Below, in pieces: positions 53,001 through 61,381 of a stretch of DNA of 64,000 nucleotides. Within the stretch, counting starts at the first letter, position 1. Each line of letters opens with the position of its first letter. The notes beneath the pieces were generated by a model. The model searched no databases. It worked only from the letters and a program-made list of their open reading frames with translations, and was not told the DNA's origin. The position numbers and the translations under genes are program-made. Origin of the DNA: Planctomycetota bacterium (GTDB lineage Bacteria; Planctomycetota; SZUA-567; H5-PLA8); NCBI GenBank assembly GCA_023150555.1, contig JAKLKQ010000012.1, positions 1 to 64,000 of the forward strand. The letters run 5' to 3'.

Positions 53001-53362
53001 AGTGTCCGGCCTGGACCGGCAACGCAGTGCTGCTGCAGGCCACCTGTTCGGCCAACTACACGCTGCACAACTTCCCTGGCCATTACACCAACGCCGGGAC
53101 GTTGCTGACGCAGGCCGGCGGCGGCATCGCGGCCTCGATCGGCACCACGACCTACACGAACTCGGTCAGCGGAATGTATTTCATGGCCGACCTGCTCGGC
53201 GCCGCGCAGCGCGGCTCGGCGACCTGGGGCGAGGCGCTGGCCAAGGCCCAGGCCGAAGCCCACAAGCGCGGCAAGACGGGGAAGGACAAGAGCGAATTCG
53301 ACGCCGACCTCGCCCGGACCGAATGCCTGCTGGGCGATCCGGCGCTGCCCTGCGCGCCCTGA
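50033..53362 (+). CDS. Gingipain-type (C25) cysteine protease with N-terminal beta-repeat domain
   Basis: A 1109-residue exported protein. A signal peptide (LLCILALVLGATAYGA) precedes a surface-protein opening (TWTGGAGNNNFNTAGNWSPSGVPGSGDDVVFNG) and a Thr/Asn/Val-rich beta-helix-like region (to about 240). A fibronectin-like unit follows (VLVEWRVAGEVENAGFHVWRR, about 260-340), then a middle region. The C25 domain (about 740-1109) has the catalytic pair H974 (VILFVGHGSSS) and C1005 (LLQATCSAN). No C-terminal type IX sorting domain is visible, unlike Bacteroidota gingipains. GGGGCGGG precedes the ATG. A PqqD-like gene begins 89 bp downstream. Confidence 0.85.
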   Translation: MPSVLFHKALTNLLTRAPNGTRALLCILALVLGATAYGATKTWTGGAGNNNFNTAGNWSPSGVPGSGDDVVFNGVSPGDVTITSSLTIKSLTFSGTTNVRLIVSAGVTLTVTTNLVVKNDSNIFGIGGAGTINVLGTFTTENNTEFTMLAGSTVNVNVSGTVDFKNNTVVRFNGGVFTVGTAANPKDLIFENNAHLYVDGGTVNVYGNLGGVNNAIADLTSGAVNVGSYSTKNGSVINDPNGILPVTFEDLRARAADGQVLVEWRVAGEVENAGFHVWRRPAGGSGWAWERANDALIAGRLTSPEPKSYSFLDRPEAGLWEYRIESVALSDDREFFTTNEAVAWAGDGLADETLEPAELAVPFGERLRSEARAERSAALGRAATPEELAALPPARKSPSADSAIRQDDPAAGALARGAKKAVTGDAAKAVYSGRGVLLVPAEALPEGFDAAHARIYRGGAAVRALGIVDGGVALYAPGYADRYTENDAFFLYPNRGKTSAQKAQGARGLFKDGVIAQGEETNTVTERYEDVYFNWSKQPLTYQPWISSKFLTQSGTETGLQSFTLTLPNMAAGEASLQATVYGHSDDDDELGDDHALQVFVNGSPAGSVTWEAKDGKLTFTFPGLGGLFVAGENTVELRTPPLDGIASQLAFVYSLAATYPMALQGPGPLVIDGSADGSSSRVYEVTGLATGELWVVDARRPEKANLVPYETRDDGGSYTARFKVRGGKWGEGDGILVVPRGEELAPLAVSARSVSRLPKGIGYLATGPAQFGEGLQPLLAQRAAEGLEPAFAEQESLFDAYNFGRYGPDGIRNAVLDAKPRFLLLAGRTHWDYLGRENSGIDPLCPTFLEATARFGETACDARFGDLGKGYAEVAVGRFPVNNTSELAVLVQRTLGHVAAAGSNGTRGLAVGDTADGFNVFSSQAAHIVEGVPEIEWTRANLGSTEYPDAASITTAMQDAANGDADVILFVGHGSSSVLSKSKVLTVAKCPAWTGNAVLLQATCSANYTLHNFPGHYTNAGTLLTQAGGGIAASIGTTTYTNSVSGMYFMADLLGAAQRGSATWGEALAKAQAEAHKRGKTGKDKSEFDADLARTECLLGDPALPCAP

Positions 53363-53451
53363 CGGGCTGCTGGCCGCACTGCCATATCTAAAATTCCGCG
53401 TGCACCCCATCGGGAACCGGGCATAATTAAGGAGGTTCAGGAGCCGCCTCA

Positions 53452-53868
53452 ATGAGCACCCGCTACGCACAGCATCCCGACGCCGCCTGGGAGTGGTTCC
53501 GCGACGAAGTCGTGGTCCTGGCCCCCGCCGCCCGCACGGTCTGCCGCCTGAACGCCGTCGGCGCGCAAATCTGGGCCTGCTGCGACGGACGCATGACGCT
53601 CGACGAGATCTCCCGCGCCGTCGCCCGGCGCTGGAACCGCTCCGCCGAAAACGTCGCCGCCGACGTCCGCGCCTTCTGCCTGGAGCTCTCGCGCCGCGGC
53701 CTCCTGCGCCGCGCCGCCGAGCCCGCGCTGCGCCCCGCCTTCGCGAGACCGGCCAACGCCGGCCCGCTGCCGCCCTACGTTCTGCCCATGATCGCCGCTG
53801 AGAAGGGCATGCCCGACGGCGGCGAGCGCGACCGCGTCAAACCGCGCAGCGTCACCGGCCTGCCCTGA
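53452..53868 (+). CDS. PqqD-like peptide-recognition protein
   Basis: A 138-residue protein whose first 85 residues form a PqqD/RRE winged-helix domain: DEVVVLAPAARTVCRLNAVGAQIWACCDG (the LN...G..IW..cDG signature), MTLDEISRAVARRW and 'VAADVRAFCLELSRRGLLRR'. Such domains bind leader peptides of ribosomally made, modified peptides (RiPPs) and deliver them to enzymes. The extra 50-residue tail is Pro/Arg-rich. GGAGG motifs precede the ATG. The HPr-kinase-like gene starts 13 bp after its stop, so the two are one operon. No radical-SAM or lasso-type cyclase is nearby. Confidence 0.85.
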   Translation: MSTRYAQHPDAAWEWFRDEVVVLAPAARTVCRLNAVGAQIWACCDGRMTLDEISRAVARRWNRSAENVAADVRAFCLELSRRGLLRRAAEPALRPAFARPANAGPLPPYVLPMIAAEKGMPDGGERDRVKPRSVTGLP

Positions 53869-53881
53869 TTCCCCGATTCCG

Positions 53882-54751
53882 ATGGCCCGATCCGGCGCCG
53901 CGACCTCGCGCGGGCTTTCCCTCTTCGGCTATCCCGTTCGCCTGACCGGCCCCTTCGGCGCCGCCGCGTGGCGCGCGCTCGCCGGCCCGCGCGCAGAACG
54001 AGAACCTTCGGCCCAACCGCTGTTGCAGGTGCGCTTCGAGCGCAACGTTCCGCCCGCCGGACCCGGTATGCTGGACGGCGTGGGCTTTCGCATCGATTTC
54101 GAGAACCGCGAGATCATTTGCGCGCAGCCGCGCAAGGCCGGCGCCCAGGCGCGCGACGACTGGGCCCGCGCCGCGCTTACCGCCATCACGCTCTTCGCGC
54201 AGCAACACGGCCCCGCGGCCGCCGCGGGCAACGCCGCCGGCGGACAGGTGCCGCTGTACCTCCACGCCTCGGCCGTTGCGACAAAACGCGGCGCGCTGGT
54301 CTTCTGCGGGCACAGCACCTACGGCAAGTCCACCATCTCGACGAAGCTGCTGCGCGGGCTGGCGCTGATCGAGTTCGACGTCGTGACGGTGCTGGTCTCG
54401 CCCGGCAACCGCCGCGCGCGCGCCGTTCCGCCGCGCGTGCTCTTCATGGAGCGCTACCTGCGCCGCGGCTTCGGCGCCGCGGCGGGCGCGCGCCCCAGGC
54501 CCTGGGCGCTGCCGCTGCGGGGGCTCTTCTGGCTGCGCAAGGCGCCCTACTGCGGGCTGGCCGCGCTGCCGGCCGCGCAGGCCGCGCTGGGGATGCTCGA
54601 ACCGATCCTGGGCCTCGACGCCGCACGCGCCGGGCAGCACCGACTGAGCCTGCTGCGCGCCCTGCTGGAGGCGGTGCCCTGCCGGGAGTTGTCCTTCCCG
54701 AAGGACGCTCCGGCCGTGCGGCACTTCCTGCGCGCCGAGGGGCTGCTCTGA
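53882..54751 (+). CDS. HPr kinase-like P-loop protein (HprK-related)
   Basis: A 289-residue protein with the HprK-type kinase core. The P-loop is GHSTYGKST (143-151), preceded by the family's LHASAV box (128-132) and 'ALVFCG'. After it comes 'LIEFDVVTVL' (162-171), where canonical HPr kinases have an Asp-Asp pair; here only one Asp remains with a Glu two before it. Relatives lie beside PqqD-like proteins, and in some lasso-peptide clusters they phosphorylate the precursor's C-terminus. A role in modifying a peptide is inferred from that context. Start is the first ATG after PqqD; no clear ribosome site, consistent with coupling. Confidence 0.78.
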   Translation: MARSGAATSRGLSLFGYPVRLTGPFGAAAWRALAGPRAEREPSAQPLLQVRFERNVPPAGPGMLDGVGFRIDFENREIICAQPRKAGAQARDDWARAALTAITLFAQQHGPAAAAGNAAGGQVPLYLHASAVATKRGALVFCGHSTYGKSTISTKLLRGLALIEFDVVTVLVSPGNRRARAVPPRVLFMERYLRRGFGAAAGARPRPWALPLRGLFWLRKAPYCGLAALPAAQAALGMLEPILGLDAARAGQHRLSLLRALLEAVPCRELSFPKDAPAVRHFLRAEGLL

Positions 54752-54853
54752 CCCAAACTGTTCGATGAAAAATAGGGCTTGCCTCCTTTATCAAGGCCCG
54801 CGATACTGGCCCTTCGCTATTCATAGAAACGGTTGAAACGTTGGAGCCCCGGC

Positions 54854-55090
54854 ATGATCTGCCAGGACCTTCAGAAGGAACCGCCGAGCTCGGCGTCCGG
54901 GCGACAGCCTAAGAGCAAGGCCACGCGTCCCGCCAAGAAGCCCGCGCCCCACAAAGCCGTCTCCGGCGATCCGGATGCGCTCGAGATCGTCGTCGATCCG
55001 CAGACCGAGGCCGACCTCGAGGCGCTCTTCAACGAGATCGCCGAAGAGGACCCCAGCGACGGCGCGCTGAACACGGTCTGGGCGTATTGA
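54854..55090 (+). CDS. Small two-part peptide downstream of the PqqD/HprK-like pair
   Basis: A 78-residue protein: a basic, Pro/Lys/Ser-rich first half (QPKSKATRPAKKPAPHK) and an acidic second half with a short amphipathic helix (TEADLEALFNEIAEED), ending TVWAY. No membrane segment, no known domain. GGAG lies 8 nt before this ATG; an in-frame TTG at 54833 is an alternative. Size, position 102 bp after the kinase-like gene and separable halves make it a candidate precursor or substrate for the PqqD-like protein. Opposite: it lacks a Cys/Ser-rich core, so it might be an unrelated small gene. Confidence 0.6.
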   Translation: MICQDLQKEPPSSASGRQPKSKATRPAKKPAPHKAVSGDPDALEIVVDPQTEADLEALFNEIAEEDPSDGALNTVWAY

Positions 55091-55225
55091 CGATTTCGGA
55101 TTGCGGGTTTTGGATTTCGGATTGGCCGGCCCTGCGCAAGCTCATCGCAGATAACTGCACCCTGCATTCAGAGTAAACCGATTCCTGTTTCCTTGACGCC
55201 TTGCCGTTGAGCTTCTCCTGTGCGC
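55091..55225. repeat. Degenerate GATTTCGGATTG-type repeat between convergent genes
   Basis: Right after the small-peptide stop, 55091-55123 contains GATTTCGGATTGCGGGTTTTGG and ATTTCGGATTGG, i.e. a repeated ATTTCGGATTG unit. The complementary form (CAATCCGCAATCCGAGTTTCGCAATCCG) occurs at 35779-35806. Short dispersed repeats of this kind commonly sit between convergent genes. The remainder of this gap shows nothing recognisable. Confidence 0.5.
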
Positions 55226-56266
55226 TTACTTCTCGCGCGCGGCGAGATTGCGCTCGGGTTCGGCGGGCGGTGCGGCGGACACGGGCGGCCCGGCCGGCGC
55301 CTCCTTGGAAGCGGCCACGTTCGCGTCGGGCGGCGGCAGCGGCACGGGGTTCTGGGCAAAGGACCCGTTGCGCTCGAAGTAGGTCCGCGCCAACACGCGC
55401 AGTTCCGGATCGGGATCGCGCTCGGCCATGCTCTCCAGCAGTTTCATCGCCAGCGCAGACGAGCCCCCCGCCTTGCCCATCTCGGTCATGAAATTTCGGA
55501 GCGCCAGCGCGGGGCGTCCGGGGTCGTCCGCGGTGACGTTGCGGCGGCGGTACATCTGCCACTTCAGCGCGAAGTACGAGCTGACCAGGCGCACCGGCGC
55601 GAGGTGCCGCATCGCGCGCGGCACCATGCGCTCGCGGTATACCACGTCGAGCCGGTAGTTCGTCCAGAAGATGCCGTGGCGGTCGAGCTTCTCCTGCACC
55701 TGCGCCGGATTGGCGGGGAACTCCATCTCCACGTCCTCGAGCGCCAAGTCGGTTCCGAAGGCGGCGTCGTCCTCCCATGCCGGGCCGAAGACCCGCGCGA
55801 TGGCCTCGGGGCGCAGGTCGTCTTTTATGCGCTCGCGCGCCGCGGCGTCGAGTTCGCCGCCGAAGCCGCCCTGCAGCGGCGCGGAATCCGTCTGCGCCGC
55901 CGCCCACACATGGAGGTACAGCCCCGAAGCCGCGCCCGCCGCCAAGATCAGCGCGCAGCGTCCCCGCGTCATGCGCACGCCCAGGTACGCGCACGAAGCC
56001 AGCCCCACGAAGACCAGGCAGAGCGCGAACGGCAGCGCCGCGGCCCAGAAGCCGTGGTTGCCCAACGTCCAGCGCGAGAGCACGTGCCAGTTGTCCTCGG
56101 CGGCGCCCAGCATGCAGAAGAGGAACGCGGCCCAGGCGTACGCGCAGGCTTCCAGGATGCGATGCTTCGCCGAGGGGCGCGCGGCGAGCGTGCCAGCGTG
56201 CGGCAACTCGCGCGGCGCGGGCGTTTGAACGCTTTGCGTATCGTCGGAACGCGGCGTATCGCTCAT
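55226..56266 (-). CDS. Multi-pass membrane protein of unknown function
   Basis: A 346-residue protein. About three membrane helices occupy residues 35-135 (ILEACAYAWAAFLFCMLGAA, WAAALPFALCLVFVGLASCAYLG, ALILAAGAASGLYLHVWAAA). A soluble charged region follows (about 140-290; FPANPAQVQEKLDRHGIFWTNYRLDVVYRERM), and the tail is Pro/Ala-rich. No family recognised. ATG 56266 was chosen because the longer frame upstream (from 56488) runs through Arg/Pro-rich non-coding-like text. It is the last of three minus-strand membrane-protein genes. Confidence 0.65.
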   Translation of the reverse strand: MSDTPRSDDTQSVQTPAPRELPHAGTLAARPSAKHRILEACAYAWAAFLFCMLGAAEDNWHVLSRWTLGNHGFWAAALPFALCLVFVGLASCAYLGVRMTRGRCALILAAGAASGLYLHVWAAAQTDSAPLQGGFGGELDAAARERIKDDLRPEAIARVFGPAWEDDAAFGTDLALEDVEMEFPANPAQVQEKLDRHGIFWTNYRLDVVYRERMVPRAMRHLAPVRLVSSYFALKWQMYRRRNVTADDPGRPALALRNFMTEMGKAGGSSALAMKLLESMAERDPDPELRVLARTYFERNGSFAQNPVPLPPPDANVAASKEAPAGPPVSAAPPAEPERNLAAREK

Positions 56267-56363
56267 GCGCTGGCAGCTCGCGGGTAAAGGGAAGGTACGG
56301 CGCCCGAGGTTGAGCATACCCGCTGGAAGGAGTGGAACCAACCGGGATCGGGGGAAAGCGCGC

Positions 56364-56762
56364 CTATTTTCCGTGTGGGTGGGCGGGCGGCTGTGGCGGT
56401 TCCTGCACGGGTGCCTTGTACCATGCACCGTGCAGGCTGAGCGTAAAGACCAGGGCCGCGGCGAGCGCCACCAGCGCGAGCCAGACAAGCGCCTCGCGCA
56501 GCGCCAGCAGCAGCCACGCGAACGCGAAGGCGAACGCCGCGCCCAGCATCAGCGCCGGCGCGAGCCAGGAATCGAGCGGCATGCTTCTGTGGAGGACAAA
56601 CAACCCCGCCGAAGCTGCCAGCAGGAGCAGTCCGGCGATGCCGCGTCGGTGCGGGTTTTGGGCGTGCTGCACTTGAGCGATCAAGCGCATTCGCTGGCTG
56701 CGCGTGAGCTTTACGGTGTCGGTAGGCCTCAGAAGCCCGGAGGGCGGTGCCGCCGCGTTCAC
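56364..56762 (-). CDS. Small membrane protein of unknown function
   Basis: A 132-residue protein with three or four predicted membrane helices (GIAGLLLLAASAGLFVLHR, WLAPALMLGAAFAFAFAWLLLAL, LVWLALVALAAALVFTLSLHG) and a Pro/His-rich tail. It begins at a GTG with only a weak GAG upstream, so the start is uncertain (ATG 56690 is possible). It lies between two other membrane-protein genes on the same strand, about 100 bp from each. Confidence 0.6.
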   Translation of the reverse strand: MNAAAPPSGLLRPTDTVKLTRSQRMRLIAQVQHAQNPHRRGIAGLLLLAASAGLFVLHRSMPLDSWLAPALMLGAAFAFAFAWLLLALREALVWLALVALAAALVFTLSLHGAWYKAPVQEPPQPPAHPHGK

Positions 56763-56873
56763 AATATTCTCAACCGGTTGGGCGGGAAAAGGTCACTACA
56801 GAGGCATGACGGATTCGCACCCTAAGATGCATTTCCAATAACTTGACCAATCCATTAACGACCATCTAAACAG

Positions 56874-57968
56874 TTATTCCACTACTCCTTCTTCACCTAT
56901 TATCGGCTGAAAAGGAGGAGAGGACCGAAACTGTTCTTGGATTACATCGTAGAATTTTGATTCATACTCAACGTTTTCATCCAAGGCAGCCGCCTGGAGT
57001 TCTTTTAACTTTGACGCAATCCAATCGTCCGTTTCCTGTTCGATTAACCATTGTGCCCTGCGAGCATAGGCCTTTCCCACTGCTGCCAAGACATTGATCT
57101 TCATATTTTGATCGAATCTCGACTCGAGGGTTGGATGGTCAGAGCACGGGACAAGAAACTTTACCTCGCTCACATCTACTTCGAAATTGTACATTGGTTC
57201 CCAGAACACCAACTCTTCCAGGTACCAGCAGATCGGGAGCAATTCATACTTCGATGGACTTATCGAACGTAGGTTCCTCTCCTTCTTCATTCGCTTCTCT
57301 TCTCTCCATGCCAGATTGAAACTCATCTTGACCAGATACTTGACGTACTTCTCAGCAGCTTGGCGAACGGAAGAAGCTGGACGATGAACAAAAGTGAGGT
57401 ACTCAAAATCAATTCTCCATTGGAGTTCTTCCTGGTTCGGATTCGGATTAAAGGCGACAGAAACCGAATTCAGTTCGCTAACGCCCTTGAGCTTTCCGGC
57501 CGCCTGCAACGCTTCAAGGAAGGCGAGGATCCGCTCCTGTGTAGCTCTTTCAGTTGCGTGTCTAATTACGGTTTGGTGGTATCGCTTTGGAACCTCCAGG
57601 CATGCCTGAACTTCATTGATATGCGTGATCGTCTGCACGTAGGCCGTCAGGCCGCCGGCCAGCGCGGCGCTCAAGATCGAACACAGCAGCATCCCGCGCA
57701 GCGAGAAGCGCCGGAGAATAAGGAGCAGCGCGCCGTAGACGCCGCCGAAGCACGCGCCCAGGATCAGCGGCGCGCCCTTCCACGTGCCCGGCAGCCAGGG
57801 CAACTCGCCCGAAGGATCCTCCGCGAAGACCCACAAGAGCCACGCCCCGCCGCCCAGCAGCAGCAGGCCCAACAGAGCGGCAACGAGTTTCGCGCGCCGC
57901 GAGGGCGCGGGCGGCAAGGGGGGCGCGGCGACTTCTGCACGCGCCGGAGCCTTTTCCCGATCGCTCAA
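56874..57968 (-). CDS. Membrane protein with a composition break; unknown C-terminal domain
   Basis: A 364-residue protein. Residues 1-118 are GC-rich and hydrophobic, with three membrane helices (LVAALLGLLLLGGGAWLLWVF, PLILGACFGGVYGALLLIL, GMLLCSILSAALAGGLTAYV). From about residue 119 (near 57614) codon use turns abruptly AT-rich and the protein becomes soluble and mixed alpha/beta (ITHINEVQACLEVPKRYHQTVIRHATERATQERI ... LPICWYLEELVFWEPMYNFEVDVSEVKFLVPC). No family recognised. The TTG start has GAGG about 8 nt upstream. The break suggests that the 3' two-thirds have a different origin. Confidence 0.65.
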   Translation of the reverse strand: MSDREKAPARAEVAAPPLPPAPSRRAKLVAALLGLLLLGGGAWLLWVFAEDPSGELPWLPGTWKGAPLILGACFGGVYGALLLILRRFSLRGMLLCSILSAALAGGLTAYVQTITHINEVQACLEVPKRYHQTVIRHATERATQERILAFLEALQAAGKLKGVSELNSVSVAFNPNPNQEELQWRIDFEYLTFVHRPASSVRQAAEKYVKYLVKMSFNLAWREEKRMKKERNLRSISPSKYELLPICWYLEELVFWEPMYNFEVDVSEVKFLVPCSDHPTLESRFDQNMKINVLAAVGKAYARRAQWLIEQETDDWIASKLKELQAAALDENVEYESKFYDVIQEQFRSSPPFQPIIGEEGVVE

Positions 57969-58712
57969 GGAAGGAGCCTCATGCCTATGCAGAAGCGCGC
58001 CGGCACGTGGCCCGGCATCGACGATTCATGCTATCGCAAAGGGAACGGCGGTCACTCGGAATCGCTTTGAAAAACTTGCAGGCAAGCGGGAACGGCAGCG
58101 CGGCGCCGCACGGAATCGCCGCCGCCGCGCTTACGCAAAGCATGCGTACGAAATCCGCTATGATCCAGCGGCTTTGCCTTCTTGCTTTGAATCTCTGATC
58201 TTTTATCTCTTAACTTTGATCTGTCTTTTCGATCCTTCCTTTCTCTTCCTTCTTTCTTTCCTTCTTTTACTTCACCTGCGCTCGTTTTTAATCATGGCCA
58301 ATACCCAGGTACCAGCCAGTAGGCGGGCATGGCTTTCACCATGCGGACCTACTACCCGTTGACGGCGTCCATCCATCGTTGGGGTTTCCCTCGCCAACTG
58401 CCACGACAGCAAGGGGCACTTCCGCGCGAAAGGCTCTGGGCCCAGGGAGGGGTGAACACCGCCCGCTTCCACCCCCGAGCTCCAGTGAAGGTATTAAACA
58501 TCATGCAAATACAATTGTCAATATAAACCTAATTAAAAGTTTTGGTTTATACCTAAATATATGACGAATCGAGGCTTGTGAGGCGAGAATTTCTCCGGCT
58601 CGGCTGAGTTCCCCAAGGCCTGCAACGGCAGCCCAAGGAGCCCGCGAAATCCGCTCCCGCTTTGCGCATGAGACCGGCTATTCTTTGGAAGTCTTAGTTA
58701 CAGGAGGCCGCG
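57969..58712. other. 744-bp spacer: pyrimidine tract, long hairpin and AT-rich promoter zone
   Basis: No convincing gene. 58171-58277 is strongly pyrimidine-rich on the plus strand (for example CTTCCTTTCTCTTCCTTC). 58320-58351 forms a hairpin: GCATGG/CCATGC capped by CTTTCA, an internal 3x3 loop, and outer TAGG/CCTA. 58352-58490 is GC-rich with further short complementary segments. 58495-58565 is very AT-rich and probably holds the promoter of the MoxR gene. The hairpin segment looks like part of a structured RNA on one strand or the other, but matches no class I recognise. Confidence 0.45.
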
Positions 58713-59723
<1,011 letters not shown>

Positions 59724-59746
59724 GGGCGAGCGGCGAGGAACGGATT

Positions 59747-59870
59747 CACCACAAAAGACACAGAGAAAGGCTTTTGTGGTTTAATGGCAAAGAGAAGGCG
59801 CGGTGATTCGGACAACGCTGCCATGAATGCTTTCAGAAAACTCTCCGTGGTCTCTGCGTTCTCCGTGGTG
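59747..59870. repeat. Dispersed CACAGAG-type repeat overlapping a gene start
   Basis: CCACAAAAG (59749-59757) pairs with CTTTTGTGG (59771-59779) around ACACAGAGAAAGG. A second related part, CTCTCCGTGGTCTCTGCG plus TTCTCCGTGGTG, spans 59841-59870. This matches the dispersed 'accacagaggacacagag' family also found at 63218-63365. Here the second part encodes the signal-peptide core of the VWA protein. Confidence 0.6.
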
Positions 59871-61307
59871 ATGCTGTTCACCGCGAACGGCATCGCGCCC
59901 GAGGCCGAGGCCGGGTGCACCTGCGCCGGCGGCGAACTGGAGATTGCGTTCCTGCTCGATTGCTCGGGCAGCATGAACCACACGCTCGCGACGCTGCAGG
60001 AGCAGGTCAAGCGCATCGTCGAGGCGCTGGAGGGCCAGGTCCAGAGTTTGCGCGTCGCCGTGATCGTCTACCGCACGCTCGAGTACCGCGGCAAGCAGCC
60101 CAAACTGGGCATGCAGCCCTTCACCGCCGACAAGGGCGCCGTCGAGGCCTACCTGCGCGGGCAGAGCGCCGAGGGCGGCGGGCAGGAACTGATCCATCGC
60201 GCGCTGGGCAAGGCCATCGACGAACTCGAGTGGACCAAGGGCGCGCGCAAGGTCGCCGTGCTGCTGGGCGACGAACAGCCCGCCGCGGACAAGCAGGCCG
60301 AGTGCCTCGCGCTCGCCGCCGAACTGCGCAAGCGCGGCATCGCGCTGAACACCGTCACCGCTAGCCGCACCGCGTGGATCTACTGGGGCCCCGCCAACGT
60401 CGACGCGTGGAAGGCGCAGGTCGACAAGCTGGGCGACGAGGAGGCCAAGCGCGTCTTCCGGCTGCCGTACTTCGACGACCTGGCCGCGAAGGGCGGCGGC
60501 GTCTCGGTCAGTTCGTGGAACAGCAAGGAGCTGATCCTCTGGCTGCTCGCCTTCGGCCTGGGCCTGAACGAGGCCGACGCAAAGTCGAAGATCGACCTCG
60601 ACCGCTACCTCGCCTGGGTCAAGGAACGCAAGGAGGAGGAAGCGAAGGAAGAGGAGGCGCGCGCCGCCGCCGCGCAGCAGGCGCAGGGCACGCCGCTGAT
60701 CGCGTGGCTGAAGCACTCCGGCGAATGGCAGGTGCCGCACCGCTTCGACGGGCTGTTCGCGCATCTGGGCAAGCACCTCAATCTGGCCGGCCCGCCGCGC
60801 GTCGCGACGAAGGGGCTGCTGGACGAGGACCTGGAGCGCTACCCGATCCTGTACCTGACAGGGCACGGCGCGTTCGAATGGCCCGCCCTCGAACGTTCGA
60901 AACTCAAGGCGCACCTGGAAGGCGGTGGATTCCTGATCATCGACGCGTGTTGCGGGGACGAGGCCTTCGCCCAGAGCGCGCGGAAGCTCTTCGAGCAGCT
61001 CTTTCCGGACCGCCCGCTGGACGTCATCCCCAAGGACGACCCGCTCTACGCCTGCGGCCACCGCCTGGCAACGGTGCGGCGCAGCGAGAAACCGCGCAGC
61101 GCGGAGTTGAAGGAAAGCGCGCCGGAGCTCTTCGGCCTGCGCCTGCCCGACCCGCTCTCGGCGGCGCCGCGCCTGGCGGCGGTCTTCTCGCCCAGCGACC
61201 TAGGCTGCGCGTGGCACGCGCGGCCGCTGGGCGTGCCGTGCATGTTCCACGACGACGATGGCCTGTCGCTGAGCGCCAACATCTTTCTCTACGCGCTGAC
61301 GCGATAG
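59823..61307 (+). CDS. Exported VWA and DUF4159 domain protein
   Basis: A 494-residue protein. The signal peptide (VVSAFSVVMLFTANGIAPEAEA) is followed by a von Willebrand A domain (about 38-240) with MIDAS motif D46-C-S48-G-S50 (LLDCSGSM). A Glu/Ala coiled linker (about 265-290) leads to a DUF4159 domain (about 290-494: YPILYLTGHGAFEWPALERSKLKAHLEGGGFLIIDACCGDEAF). DUF4159 proteins accompany MoxR and DUF58 genes in Planctomycetota. ATG 59823 is preferred over 59784 because it begins the signal peptide directly; ribosome sites are weak at both. Confidence 0.85.
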   Translation: MNAFRKLSVVSAFSVVMLFTANGIAPEAEAGCTCAGGELEIAFLLDCSGSMNHTLATLQEQVKRIVEALEGQVQSLRVAVIVYRTLEYRGKQPKLGMQPFTADKGAVEAYLRGQSAEGGGQELIHRALGKAIDELEWTKGARKVAVLLGDEQPAADKQAECLALAAELRKRGIALNTVTASRTAWIYWGPANVDAWKAQVDKLGDEEAKRVFRLPYFDDLAAKGGGVSVSSWNSKELILWLLAFGLGLNEADAKSKIDLDRYLAWVKERKEEEAKEEEARAAAAQQAQGTPLIAWLKHSGEWQVPHRFDGLFAHLGKHLNLAGPPRVATKGLLDEDLERYPILYLTGHGAFEWPALERSKLKAHLEGGGFLIIDACCGDEAFAQSARKLFEQLFPDRPLDVIPKDDPLYACGHRLATVRRSEKPRSAELKESAPELFGLRLPDPLSAAPRLAAVFSPSDLGCAWHARPLGVPCMFHDDDGLSLSANIFLYALTR

Positions 61308-61346
61308 GCCGGATCCCGGCGGGCGCCGGAATCTTCCGGATCGTGC

Positions 61347-61375
61347 TTGACATATTTATATATTTTCGGTATTGT
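61347..61375 (+). promoter_or_regulatory. Sigma-70-type promoter of the arsR-arsI pair
   Basis: TTGACA (61347-61352), a 17-bp AT-rich spacer and TATTGT (61370-61375). The start codon of the regulator is 6 nt after the -10 element, so the transcript would have almost no leader. The AT-rich spacer could hold the ArsR operator (ATATTTATATATTTT). Confidence 0.7.
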
Positions 61376-61381
61376 GTAAGT

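Noticed and set aside
51017-53470. An 817-codon open frame on the minus strand
   Set aside because: It lies opposite the C25 protease, whose catalytic motifs and signal peptide are clear; the antisense text is Arg/Val/Gly-rich low-complexity sequence.
58272-58526. Short frames on both strands in the moxR upstream spacer
   Set aside because: No ribosome sites, no recognisable motif, and they coincide with a hairpin-rich segment better explained as non-coding.
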